This document shows positions 37,694-45,877 of a DNA stretch of 64,000 bases, in pieces (within the stretch, counting starts at the first letter, position 1; each line of letters starts with the position of its first letter). This DNA comes from Anaerocolumna sp. AGMB13025 (GTDB lineage: Bacteria > Bacillota > Clostridia > Lachnospirales > Lachnospiraceae), in contig NZ_CP121445.1 of assembly GCF_029689925.1 (NCBI RefSeq), positions 4,696,501 through 4,760,500 on the forward strand, given 5' to 3'. The notes below the pieces were generated by a model. That model ran no database searches. It was not told where the DNA came from and saw only the letters and a list, made by a program, of their open reading frames with translations. A program made the translations under genes and the position numbers.

Positions 37694-39721
37694 TCAGTCA
37701 TTATAATATCCAGCCTGCAGTTGAAACATATCATAATAAGTCCCCTTCTGTTCCATCAGGCTGTCATGGCTGCCGCACTCTGTGATTGTTCCGTTCTTAA
37801 GAAGTATTACCCGATCGCAAAACAATGAGCTTGAGAGCCTGTGGGACACAAAAACCGCCGTTTTCTTCTCTGTCATCTGATAATATTGCTTGTAGATATC
37901 ATATTCTGCAAGGGGGGAAAGATTGGCAGTAGGTTCATCTAATATAAGCACCGGTGTATCCAGATAGAGCGCTCTTGCTAACGATAGTTTCTGCTGTTCG
38001 CCCCCTGATAACTCCACTCCCTGTTCCTCAAATTTTTTACTCATATAGGTATCGACCTTGTCCGAAAGCTCCTCCACTTTCTCTTTCAGACCGCTTTGTG
38101 ACAGGGCCTTCTCAATTTTTTCTTCCTCAATTTTTTCTCCCAGAGTAATATTTTCACATATGGTAAATGCAAAAATTTTATAATCCTGAAAAACAGCTCC
38201 AAAAAATTTTTGATAACTTCCAAACTCATATTCACGGCTGTCTTTGCCATTTAGTAAAATACTGCCCTCCGTTGGAGTATAGAGTCCGGTCATTAATTTA
38301 ATCAGTGTCGTTTTTCCTGCCCCATTGTCCCCCACTAAAGAGATTTTTTCACCAGGATAAATCATGAGATTAATATCTTTTAAAACCCATTTGTCGGTTC
38401 TGGGGTATCGGAAAGATACATGCCTGAATTCGATTGTCAGTTTGTCAGCAGAGACTGATTTCATATTATTTTCATGGCTTGATTCATGGCTTGGTATATA
38501 GCTTGAATCATGATTGCGTTCATGGCTTGGTTTATGGTTTGTGTTTGATTTATGGCTTTTATTATTGCTTGTTTTATAGCTTGATTTATTGCTTGTATTA
38601 TTGCTTGATTCATTACTTGTATTATTGCTTGATTCATTGCTTGGTTCATACACCGGATGAGTTGATAGAAAGTTCCGAAAATCCTCCATAAACAAATTAT
38701 ATTTATCTAATTGTATGATATTATCAAGTATGGAACTTAAAGAGGCGGAAAACCGGTTCACCGCTGCAAGATACATGGTAAAACTACCTATGGTCAGGTT
38801 ATCATATATTACTTTATAAATCAGATATATGTAAATTCCAAATTCCTGAAGACAGGAAAAAACAGACCCCAGAATTGTTACCTTCCTATTGTTGTTAATT
38901 ATGGATTTTTGCTTCTCGTAAAAATCCTCCCTGTTTTGTCTGGCTTTATCCCCTAACCATCCAGACAAAGCTTCCAGTCGTATCATTTTTCCGTATTGGA
39001 AATCCGTAGCTACTCTGTCTAAATAATCCCACTTTCTTCTAATTTGTGCAGTATCTTTATCAATATCATGATTTTTCTTCTGAACTGTAATTTGGTAAGC
39101 CATATTCCCTGCAAATAATATAAATAAGATAACAATGATTCTTCCATCGAGGATGGTAATAACAGCCAAAATACCCGCTAACTGTAACAGACCGGATAGC
39201 AGGTTTGCGAATGAGAAGGCAAAGGTATTAAAGTAGGAGCTATTCCAGATAATCTGGCAGGCCCTGTCCCGCATATCCAGGTAGGCAGGATTTTCGATAT
39301 CTTCATAAGCTGTGGTCATATTGATTTTATTGCATAACAACCGGAGCTGGATCATAAGAAATTCCCCTTCCAGCTCACCTTTTGATTTTGATACCGTAAG
39401 ACCGTTTCTGGTTAAGAGTAATGAAACGACTACCACAGCCACTAACACGATTACACGAAAGAAAGCTTCGCCTCCTAAAATCTTATCAAGAATTAGCTTT
39501 GGAAAGATTATTATAACAAAAGGTTCTATCGTGGAAAGCAGAAATTGTAAGAACAAATAAAATAAATATTTCTTATCATACTGCCAGGCAAGCTGATACA
39601 GGTATAAGACATTTTTTAACTTATGAGATACTCCCCATTTTTGCTTCTCGGACTTTTTTAGCTTCATGGACTTTTTTAGCTTCACAGACTTATTTAGCTT
39701 CACGGGCTTTTTTAGCTTCAC
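37694..39721 (-). CDS. ABC exporter subunit with repeat-expanded N-terminus and linker
   Basis: 675 residues, starting at GTG with AGAGGAG upstream. Transmembrane domain about 45-350, ATPase domain with GDNGAGKTTLIKLM, LSGGEQQKLSLARAL and VLILDEPTANL. Two parts are unusual: the first 28 residues are Lys-rich repeats (KLKKP/KLNKS/KLKKS) and a 60-residue Ser/Asn/His-rich spacer (SNESSNNTSNESSNNTSNKS at its start) joins the two domains. Both are coded by in-frame tandem DNA repeats. Partner of the 608-residue subunit. Confidence 0.92.
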   Translation of the reverse strand: MKLKKPVKLNKSVKLKKSMKLKKSEKQKWGVSHKLKNVLYLYQLAWQYDKKYLFYLFLQFLLSTIEPFVIIIFPKLILDKILGGEAFFRVIVLVAVVVVSLLLTRNGLTVSKSKGELEGEFLMIQLRLLCNKINMTTAYEDIENPAYLDMRDRACQIIWNSSYFNTFAFSFANLLSGLLQLAGILAVITILDGRIIVILFILFAGNMAYQITVQKKNHDIDKDTAQIRRKWDYLDRVATDFQYGKMIRLEALSGWLGDKARQNREDFYEKQKSIINNNRKVTILGSVFSCLQEFGIYIYLIYKVIYDNLTIGSFTMYLAAVNRFSASLSSILDNIIQLDKYNLFMEDFRNFLSTHPVYEPSNESSNNTSNESSNNTSNKSSYKTSNNKSHKSNTNHKPSHERNHDSSYIPSHESSHENNMKSVSADKLTIEFRHVSFRYPRTDKWVLKDINLMIYPGEKISLVGDNGAGKTTLIKLMTGLYTPTEGSILLNGKDSREYEFGSYQKFFGAVFQDYKIFAFTICENITLGEKIEEEKIEKALSQSGLKEKVEELSDKVDTYMSKKFEEQGVELSGGEQQKLSLARALYLDTPVLILDEPTANLSPLAEYDIYKQYYQMTEKKTAVFVSHRLSSSLFCDRVILLKNGTITECGSHDSLMEQKGTYYDMFQLQAGYYND
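38460..38650. repeat. In-frame repeat coding a Ser/Asn-rich linker
   Basis: About 190 bp of degenerate 12/24-bp units (for example ATTGCTTGATTC, TTGTATTATTGC) inside the ABC gene between the membrane and ATPase parts. The number of units could vary between strains without shifting the frame. Confidence 0.75.
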
Positions 39722-39730
39722 AGGCTTTTT
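39655..39730. repeat. Four 18-bp repeats coding a Lys-rich N-terminus
   Basis: Unit AGCTTCAcrGrCTTtTTT four times at the start of the ABC gene (and its ribosome site side). Each unit codes for six residues like KKPVKL, so copy change keeps the frame. Confidence 0.8.
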
Positions 39731-39736
39731 CTCCTC

Positions 39737-41551
39737 TTAGTTCTCTTCTGCAAAAAAATCAATACATTTATGATACAAGTCTTCCATATCTGTTTCAGAG
39801 TTTAATAGATAAACCGGTAAACCTGTCATTTCTTTTAGTTCCTCTTGCTTTAACAGCAATCTGTCCTCTGATATGCTGTTACTGGTATTGCCAAATACCG
39901 ACCAGCGCAGATTACGTTCAACAGGATATAATACCAGAGCGATTACTTTCGTTTCAATGAAGCTTTCCAGGAAACGGATGGTCCGTTTCATATATTCTAT
40001 TTCATCAAAGATATTAACACACAATATACAAAGATCCGGTTCGCTGCCAAGGAGCAGTTCCTGATTATAAAGAGTATATAACCCTATATTGCCGGTGGTG
40101 GGGGATATGGTTTGTGATTGACCTCCTACCATAATGATATCAGGATTACGATCCTCTATCTGACCCATCAAATAATTTATGGTACTAATCCCCTCCAGAC
40201 CACTAATCTTAACTGTGGAGGCATACCCTACCGGATAACAGGCATCAAACCCAAATAATGGTGCAGTAGGTTCTGTTCCCAGCTGACCCAACTGGTAACC
40301 ATCACGGAGCAGGTGTCGTCGCAAAGCCAGCTGCAGTGTGTATTTCCCCTGCCTTGAGCTGGTACCAAATATACCAATTACCGGTTTACCAATATGACGC
40401 AATTTACCGCAATGGCTTTTCGGAATGTTTTTCTCTGTTACAGCCGGGTAATAGACACTAAGCCCAGCTTCAAGAAATTTAGCGCATTCCCTTTCGTAAG
40501 AACTCAAATCATCAAAGCAATATAGGTTTTTGCCATATTCAAGACATTTTTCAATAATTTCTGATATAAAATCTCTGTCCAGGGTCTGTCCAAGCATTTT
40601 GGAATGTCCTAATATGAAACAATCAAATTCTTCACTTGCCCAGTCTAGCTTATCCATATCCTGAATCACTAAATCACAGCGGATGGATTGGTCTGTTAAC
40701 TCCTCAATCCGTTTTCCAGTATTACCAAGGTATCTGACATCATAAATCTTATGGATCTGAAAGCTTAGCATATCACTATAACGCAAGAGACTGTGTATCT
40801 CCTTATTATAAGGGAATATAACTGCACGTTTGATTGGAAAATTCTTTTTTATGTCCTGGATTTCTTCAAATTGATATTGCTTTTTTGCCCTCTGCTTTAA
40901 TTGGCTGCATATATCTTCTAGAGTTGTTACTTCCTTTTCGATCAAACCGTAAACCTGACCAGTTATGTAAGGAGCCACAAAACTGGAACCCCCTGCTAAG
41001 ATATATTGGTCCATAAGCCAGGGAACCCGTATTTCCGTTCCAATTCCCCGTATATTAACCGGACTGTTTTCCAGATATTCATAATCACTAAAGCGTTTAC
41101 AATCAGGACTCCAGTCAACACCAATCACTTCTTTAAACGCTGCCGGATATGAGATTGTGCCGCCATTATCAAACGCAGAAATTAAGATAATTCCTTTTTC
41201 TTTTATCTTCATACATAAAGAATGAAAGTACTCTATATCATCACAATAGGTTACACCATTACTTAAATGGATCACCTTACACTCCAAATGTTCATATACA
41301 AACTCCAGGGCCTGAATTAAATATTCATAGGTGGTGGAAAAACTGTCATCAAATATTTTAATGGGAAAGATATGTGCCTTAGGGGCATATCTTCGCAAAA
41401 GATAATAAATTGCTGTTCCGTGTCCCACTTTATCATCGATATCCTTTGGATTCTCCGGATCCAGCAGATTAAGTCCGGTTATTTCTTCGTTTTTTAATGC
41501 AGGATGTCCTCTGTTGACCCCGCTATCAATTAAAACAATGTCAATCATCAT
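39737..41551 (-). CDS. S8 serine protease fused to a DUF1611/TIGR04066-like domain
   Basis: 604 residues. Residues 1-210 are a subtilase with Asp9 (VLIDSG), His44 (GHGTA), oxyanion Asn128 and Ser189 in GGSSFVAP, all present. Residues about 225-590 resemble the clostridial peptide-maturation family TIGR04066 (RAVIFPYNKEIHSLLRYSDML) with a P-loop like DUF1611 (GTSSRQGKYT) and GGQSQT. No signal peptide, so it acts in the cytosol, probably cutting the leader peptide while the nucleotide-binding half does an unknown step. It lies between the precursor and the exporters. The usual separate genes seem fused here; family assignment is from memory. Confidence 0.85.
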   Translation of the reverse strand: MMIDIVLIDSGVNRGHPALKNEEITGLNLLDPENPKDIDDKVGHGTAIYYLLRRYAPKAHIFPIKIFDDSFSTTYEYLIQALEFVYEHLECKVIHLSNGVTYCDDIEYFHSLCMKIKEKGIILISAFDNGGTISYPAAFKEVIGVDWSPDCKRFSDYEYLENSPVNIRGIGTEIRVPWLMDQYILAGGSSFVAPYITGQVYGLIEKEVTTLEDICSQLKQRAKKQYQFEEIQDIKKNFPIKRAVIFPYNKEIHSLLRYSDMLSFQIHKIYDVRYLGNTGKRIEELTDQSIRCDLVIQDMDKLDWASEEFDCFILGHSKMLGQTLDRDFISEIIEKCLEYGKNLYCFDDLSSYERECAKFLEAGLSVYYPAVTEKNIPKSHCGKLRHIGKPVIGIFGTSSRQGKYTLQLALRRHLLRDGYQLGQLGTEPTAPLFGFDACYPVGYASTVKISGLEGISTINYLMGQIEDRNPDIIMVGGQSQTISPTTGNIGLYTLYNQELLLGSEPDLCILCVNIFDEIEYMKRTIRFLESFIETKVIALVLYPVERNLRWSVFGNTSNSISEDRLLLKQEELKEMTGLPVYLLNSETDMEDLYHKCIDFFAEEN

Positions 41552-41683
41552 TCCTACCTCTTTACTAAATTCGCCAGTGATTGGTTATATGTGATTCAAT
41601 AACTATAATTTATATATCTGTTAAAACAGTAACAGCCTTATTACATGTATCAGACTGCAAATTATCATATTTCAGATACAATA

Positions 41684-41764
41684 TTAGCAAAATACACAGT
41701 TTCCGGTTTCACCGTAAAGAACAACTTTGAATTGATCAACCCTTTTTTTACTTAATTTCTTCAT
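41684..41764 (-). CDS. Candidate RiPP precursor peptide (26 aa)
   Basis: A 26-codon gene, too short for routine calling. It starts ATG after a near-perfect AAAGGAGGTGG site, begins MKKLSKKR (basic leader-like), and ends YGETGNCVFC followed by TAA. It lies between the ACP and the protease gene in the radical SAM operon, exactly where a substrate gene is expected. The two C-terminal cysteines are likely sites for radical SAM thioether or other bonds. The opening resembles precursors of the Clo7bot/CLI_3235 type as I recall them, though those have more cysteines. Direct proof of translation is lacking. Confidence 0.8.
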   Translation of the reverse strand: MKKLSKKRVDQFKVVLYGETGNCVFC

Positions 41765-41837
41765 ACTTCCACCTCCTTTTGCTGTTCCTGACCACCGGCG
41801 AATTTATGGATGTGCCGTAATTCTATATCCTATCCTG

Positions 41838-42083
41838 TTATACAGCACTACCCTGTATTAAAAGAGACGAAATAACCTCTTCTAACCGAAGCAATGTTAA
41901 AGCTTTGTCATAAACCATATACTCCTGAGGATAAATAATACCAAATGTATTTTCGATATCTACGATTAAAGTTACAAAGGTCAGCGAATCCATTTCCAGT
42001 GGCTGGTCCAGGCTGCCTTCATCAAAAAAAATACCATTATTATTCAATACTTCATATAAAACTTCTCTATTATACACAAGCAT
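41838..42083 (-). CDS. Acyl carrier-like protein of peptide maturation
   Basis: 81 residues. The helix-2 start LEMDSLTFVTLIVDIENTFGI has the Asp-Ser-Leu motif; Ser33 is the expected phosphopantetheine attachment site. It matches the idea of an ACP-related protein in clostridial peptide clusters (TIGR04069 as remembered). The start is the internal ATG with GGGGGAGG upstream, overlapping the end of the radical SAM gene by 14 bp, so translation is probably coupled. It should carry an acyl or amino-acyl group for transfer. Confidence 0.88.
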   Translation of the reverse strand: MLVYNREVLYEVLNNNGIFFDEGSLDQPLEMDSLTFVTLIVDIENTFGIIYPQEYMVYDKALTLLRLEEVISSLLIQGSAV

Positions 42084-43440
42084 AATTTTCCTCCCCCGTT
42101 TTCTTATATTCTTCAAAAATGGGCGTTTTGGCCAGATACCTCATATAATGAATTAATTCATCTTTTTCATTGATACATACTTTGTGATTTCTTATTTTTC
42201 GTTCATGAGGACAGGTCTGGGCCATACACAAGGGAAAATAAACACATTCCTCACATTCTTCATCCACGGTGTTGCGTACAAGCCAGACTGCTTCTTTCTC
42301 CTCATCAATTACCGCCACTCCCTGATCATTGATATAACCTATGTTATTAAGCTCCCTGGAATCGTCCTGATATAAAGCAATGGTACATTTATGAAGCTTT
42401 GCCTCGTGATCTATAAAATAAGAGTATTTTCTCGGTGCCTCACACAGTCCGTTCCCTACTCCAAAAAACATATAGGACAGGCTGCCTATGCCACGTTTTG
42501 TTGCCAGATTAATAAAATCAACAAAATCATTGGATTCAAATATCCTTTCTTCTGTCATGGAATGGACCTGCTCGCCGCCGTAATCCTTCACATATTGCCA
42601 ATGAATCTGAAAATGATCGTTCTCTGCAAAAAAAGCCAGTTCATCAAGGTAATCGTTTATATTATTCAAAATGTTTTTCGTTATATTAACACGAAGGGCA
42701 ATCCGGTAATACCTTTTTTCATTTTCGGCTATATTTTTCAAATTCTGTAAAATCCGATCAAAGGAATCTGAATTCGTTTTATGGGGTCTCTGCTGGTTAT
42801 GAGTCTCCCTGTTTCCATCAATGGTAATCTGATAATGTACTACATTGTATTGCAGTAATTTCTGAAAAGTCTCTAAATCCAACAGATAACCGTTGCTGGT
42901 AACTTTACCGATTAATGGTACATGATATTTATTACAGATTTCCTTTGCCTTTTCCAGAAAGCGGCACATTCTATCTTTTAGCAGCAAGGGTTCCCCGCCA
43001 AACCAGCCTATTTGCACCTTTTTATAATTCTTTACATTCCTTTCTAAAAACTTGAGAATCTTTTCTTCGCTTTCTTTAGTGATAAACTGGTTATGCCGCT
43101 TTTCCTGATAACAGTAAACACAGTCGAAGTTACAGGCATCCGTAGGGATAATCGTAATATCCAGCATATCTTTTGAAAAAGCGAGGTCATTAAATCTTAA
43201 ATTAGCAATTTCATATTCATTTCTTGTTTTGGGTACCAGCATTCCAGCTTCTAAAAGCTGTGGATATTCCCTGGCTTCTTCTTCGGCAATCTCCTCTTTG
43301 TTAAGAAGCTGTCTGATTTCTTCACCCTGTTTTTTACTCCCCTTTAAAAACCTGGTCTTAAGTAAGTTTGCTATTAAAAAGTCACCATTAAAGTCATCAC
43401 TTAATAGATTATAACGAGAAGCTTTGTAAACTGTGTTCAT
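42070..43440 (-). CDS. SPASM-type radical SAM peptide maturase (CcpM-like)
   Basis: 456 residues. N-terminal 90 residues are a RiPP-recognition-like region. The radical SAM cluster is CNFDCVYC (Cys103/107/110), followed by GWFGGEPLL and a (beta/alpha)6 barrel. The C-terminal SPASM region has cysteines in GLCEAP, HKCT, CEECVYFPLCMAQTC and VCINE for two auxiliary [4Fe-4S] clusters. It likely forms a bond on the precursor cysteines or neighbours. AGGAGG upstream; starts 45 bp after the second radical SAM gene. Most like TIGR04068/CcpM as I recall. Confidence 0.92.
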   Translation of the reverse strand: MNTVYKASRYNLLSDDFNGDFLIANLLKTRFLKGSKKQGEEIRQLLNKEEIAEEEAREYPQLLEAGMLVPKTRNEYEIANLRFNDLAFSKDMLDITIIPTDACNFDCVYCYQEKRHNQFITKESEEKILKFLERNVKNYKKVQIGWFGGEPLLLKDRMCRFLEKAKEICNKYHVPLIGKVTSNGYLLDLETFQKLLQYNVVHYQITIDGNRETHNQQRPHKTNSDSFDRILQNLKNIAENEKRYYRIALRVNITKNILNNINDYLDELAFFAENDHFQIHWQYVKDYGGEQVHSMTEERIFESNDFVDFINLATKRGIGSLSYMFFGVGNGLCEAPRKYSYFIDHEAKLHKCTIALYQDDSRELNNIGYINDQGVAVIDEEKEAVWLVRNTVDEECEECVYFPLCMAQTCPHERKIRNHKVCINEKDELIHYMRYLAKTPIFEEYKKTGEENYACV

Positions 43441-43484
43441 TTATACCCTTCCTCCTAAATAATATTATAAATCCAGACCTAAAC

Positions 43485-44507
43485 TTAAGTCTGGTAAAGC
43501 TCTTTAATGGGACAGGAATCCGGTTCCTGATAAAAATCCCTGACCGTATTTTCAAACATTGCTTTGCAAAAATAACAGGGAGACGGTTTTAAACAGGAAT
43601 TGCACTTATTCTTTACCTCACTGCTTTTCCTCAATTCCTTAAGTGCCTCTGACTGATTCCAATATTCCATGATAGAATCAAAATGTTCCGTAGTGTATAG
43701 GTGGGTACAGGGTCTAAAGTCCCCCCTAATATCAACATTACACATGAAAATTCCGGCTCCACACCTGTTCAGATGGTGATTTACTCCGTTTTTACGCAAT
43801 CCGTTCAGTAAATTATAACAATATTGAATTCGTATGTATCTTGGGTCTATCGCCTCTTGCTGTTCTAGATAATTAAGTAAAAACACATAATCCTTTGTGT
43901 CCAGAGGGGAATTTATCAGACTAAGACCTGATACCTTATTGGCTGCGATGCTTATCCACTTTACTCCGTTTTCTTTTGCAACGTCCACTAATCTTGGAAA
44001 ATCATATAAATTATCCTGCCGGCACACCCAATTTATTCCGGTGGGTATTCCTGCCTTTACAAGCTTTTTGATAGCATTCATGGAGATATCATAACCGTCT
44101 CGTGATAAACTATGGATTTCTTTCGTAGAACCATTAAGTGATATGGATAGTTTTAAGTCGATGTTTGTTGCTGATAAGAAATGTAAAATAGAATCGGTCA
44201 AACCTTGTCCGCTGGAAATGCAATGTACTTGAAAAGGGTATATCTCCAATTCAGTAAGTAATGCAAGAATATCATGATGTTCAAAAGGCTCACCGCCGTT
44301 AAGCATAAGGGTTCCAACCTTCAGATTTTCTGCCTCTGCTAATAGTTTCCGAAAGAGGGTTAACTCCATATCCCCTTCATTCACTTTATCTTTGTAGCAC
44401 TGAGGACAGGAAAGAGAACACCGGTTGGTTATCTCAATCTGCAAAATATGGGGCTGTGGAAAATACCCCTTCTTTTTGAATAAAAGCGCTTCTTGTTTCT
44501 CAATCAT
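43485..44507 (-). CDS. Second radical SAM/SPASM enzyme
   Basis: 340 residues. Cluster motif CSLSCPQC (Cys30/34/37) close to the N-terminus, so it has little or no leader-binding domain, then LMLNGGEPFEH. SPASM-type cysteines at the end: CGAGIFMCN, RPCTH, CNSCLKPSPCYFC and a terminal SCPI. PqqE/AlbA-like enzymes have this form. Its start overlaps the preceding stop by four bases. It may make a second modification or work with the larger enzyme. Confidence 0.9.
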   Translation of the reverse strand: MIEKQEALLFKKKGYFPQPHILQIEITNRCSLSCPQCYKDKVNEGDMELTLFRKLLAEAENLKVGTLMLNGGEPFEHHDILALLTELEIYPFQVHCISSGQGLTDSILHFLSATNIDLKLSISLNGSTKEIHSLSRDGYDISMNAIKKLVKAGIPTGINWVCRQDNLYDFPRLVDVAKENGVKWISIAANKVSGLSLINSPLDTKDYVFLLNYLEQQEAIDPRYIRIQYCYNLLNGLRKNGVNHHLNRCGAGIFMCNVDIRGDFRPCTHLYTTEHFDSIMEYWNQSEALKELRKSSEVKNKCNSCLKPSPCYFCKAMFENTVRDFYQEPDSCPIKELYQT

Positions 44508-45565
44508 ACTATGAATTCCTTTTCTAAGAAATCAACTGGTTCCTTCTTTGCTCCCTCTGCCAGCCTCAAAAAATCTTCATAAAAGGTAGTCTCTTTTTGA
44601 TGGATTTTTACTAATAGTTCAGATAAGTTCGTACAAATAGTTTCTTCTGCGATTTCCTTCCTTCTCATGTAAAGGTAATAGGTTCTGAATTGTGACCATA
44701 ACCTGTATACTTCATTCTGGTTTTCTAACAGCGATTCATATTTGCCGCTATGTCGAAATCTCTGATCTAAGACCAGCTTGTTTCTATAACATAATGATGC
44801 TTTTCGATATTTTACTGATAAAAGATTCTCTTCAAAATTAGGGTAGGTACAGATTTCTCTTAGTCTTGTCTTATATTCCAGGATACTATTTAAGGATTTT
44901 ATATAATTCTCTTTATTCTTTGTTATATTTGAAAGAAATTTTTCTGTTATGACCGAGTCAGAATGTTTTTTATTCTCTCCGTCTATATAAAAACGTGTAT
45001 AATAGTAAGAGTACTCATCATAACCGCAGTAATTGCATAACCCCTTTATATAATCGTCTGCTTCTTCGTAGGTTATGGTATATTCTTGATATCCTTTATT
45101 TATATTGTCTATGATATACAAACATTGCTTTTCGTCATTATAGCCATAAACCAATATAGCATGTTCACCATGTTTCGTCTGATAATAATAAACCTTATCT
45201 CGTTGGTAATATAAATCAATTGATAATAGTATTAGATTACCTTGTCTTACGTACTCCTTCACATAGTCGATTACATCTGAGGCTTTTATTTTATCCCAGG
45301 CGCAGCCAATACCCATAGATTTAAGCAGTTCAGACAATTCATCAAAGGTATCCACTTTTAACCGAAAGCCGGGATATCCACTATCGTTATTCTCAAAAAA
45401 ATCATAGATTAAATCTGCATTCAGGATGATTTCGTTCTCATTTTTGCCAAATGTCTTTGCTATATTTAACAATGACATAAAATAGCAGTTGCAATAGATA
45501 TCATCATTATTATAACTTTTTTTCATATCATCAAATATAGCTATATCATTGATGTATTCTCCCAT
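44504..45565 (-). CDS. Papain-fold protein, BtrH_N/C39-like
   Basis: 353 residues. N-terminal half has a Cys (25 or 27, DIYCNCYFMSLLNIAKTFG), a His (132/135, KHGEHAILVYGYND) and Asp153-Asn154 (IIDN), as in papain-like folds of the C39 and BtrH_N families. The C-terminal 150 residues are helical, like the domain that follows BtrH_N. BtrH transfers an acyl group from a carrier protein to an amine, so with an ACP gene in the same operon an acyltransferase role is attractive; a leader peptidase is the alternative. No signal peptide or transporter part. The start has no clear ribosome site. Confidence 0.7.
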   Translation of the reverse strand: MGEYINDIAIFDDMKKSYNNDDIYCNCYFMSLLNIAKTFGKNENEIILNADLIYDFFENNDSGYPGFRLKVDTFDELSELLKSMGIGCAWDKIKASDVIDYVKEYVRQGNLILLSIDLYYQRDKVYYYQTKHGEHAILVYGYNDEKQCLYIIDNINKGYQEYTITYEEADDYIKGLCNYCGYDEYSYYYTRFYIDGENKKHSDSVITEKFLSNITKNKENYIKSLNSILEYKTRLREICTYPNFEENLLSVKYRKASLCYRNKLVLDQRFRHSGKYESLLENQNEVYRLWSQFRTYYLYMRRKEIAEETICTNLSELLVKIHQKETTFYEDFLRLAEGAKKEPVDFLEKEFIV

Positions 45566-45575
45566 TTGCGGTTAT

Positions 45576-45634
45576 ATGACTTAAAACTTCAAGTCATGAC
45601 TTAACAATTCAGTCATGGCTTAAATATCCAGCCA
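45576..45634. promoter_or_regulatory. Three tandem 19-20-bp repeats at the start of the RiPP operon
   Basis: ATGACTTAAAACTTCAAGTC, ATGACTTAACAATTCAGTC, ATGGCTTAAATATCCAGCC. They lie just upstream of the first gene, between a stranded AAAGGAGG and the start codon. Two-turn spacing fits a dimeric regulator or stacked RNA hairpins (AAGTCATGACTT is palindromic). Confidence 0.55.
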
Positions 45635-45824
45635 AATTCCTCCTTTTTAACTTAATGACCGTTCAGCAAATCTTCTATCTTTTTTATTATATATGTCACC
45701 ATTTTCTCGATTGACTGTTTGGATTGTTTCGTTTATTAAAACTATATTGTAAAAATAATTTACCATATTTTTCCTTATATGACTTATCATTTTTTGCTTA
45801 CTTTGCATCAAAAATTGCGCAAAT

Positions 45825-45859
45825 AAAAAGCCAATCGGGATTATTCCAACTGGCTTTTT
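45825..45859 (-). terminator. Terminator between DUF1835 gene and RiPP operon
   Basis: AAAAAGCCA / TGGCTTTTT stem-loop with T-rich sequence on the minus strand, 20 bp after the DUF1835 stop. It makes the RiPP operon a separate transcript. Confidence 0.8.
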
Positions 45860-45877
45860 ACTTACAATACGCAGGTG

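Noticed and set aside
38434..38691. Repetitive Tyr/Cys or Met/Asn/Gln ORFs within the exporter gene
   Set aside because: They are other frames of the Ser/Asn linker repeat inside a well-supported ABC gene.
45577..45622. Very short ORFs (8-11 codons) in the tandem repeats before the BtrH-like gene as precursor peptides
   Set aside because: Ribosome site spacing is wrong and no cysteines or leader-like features are present.
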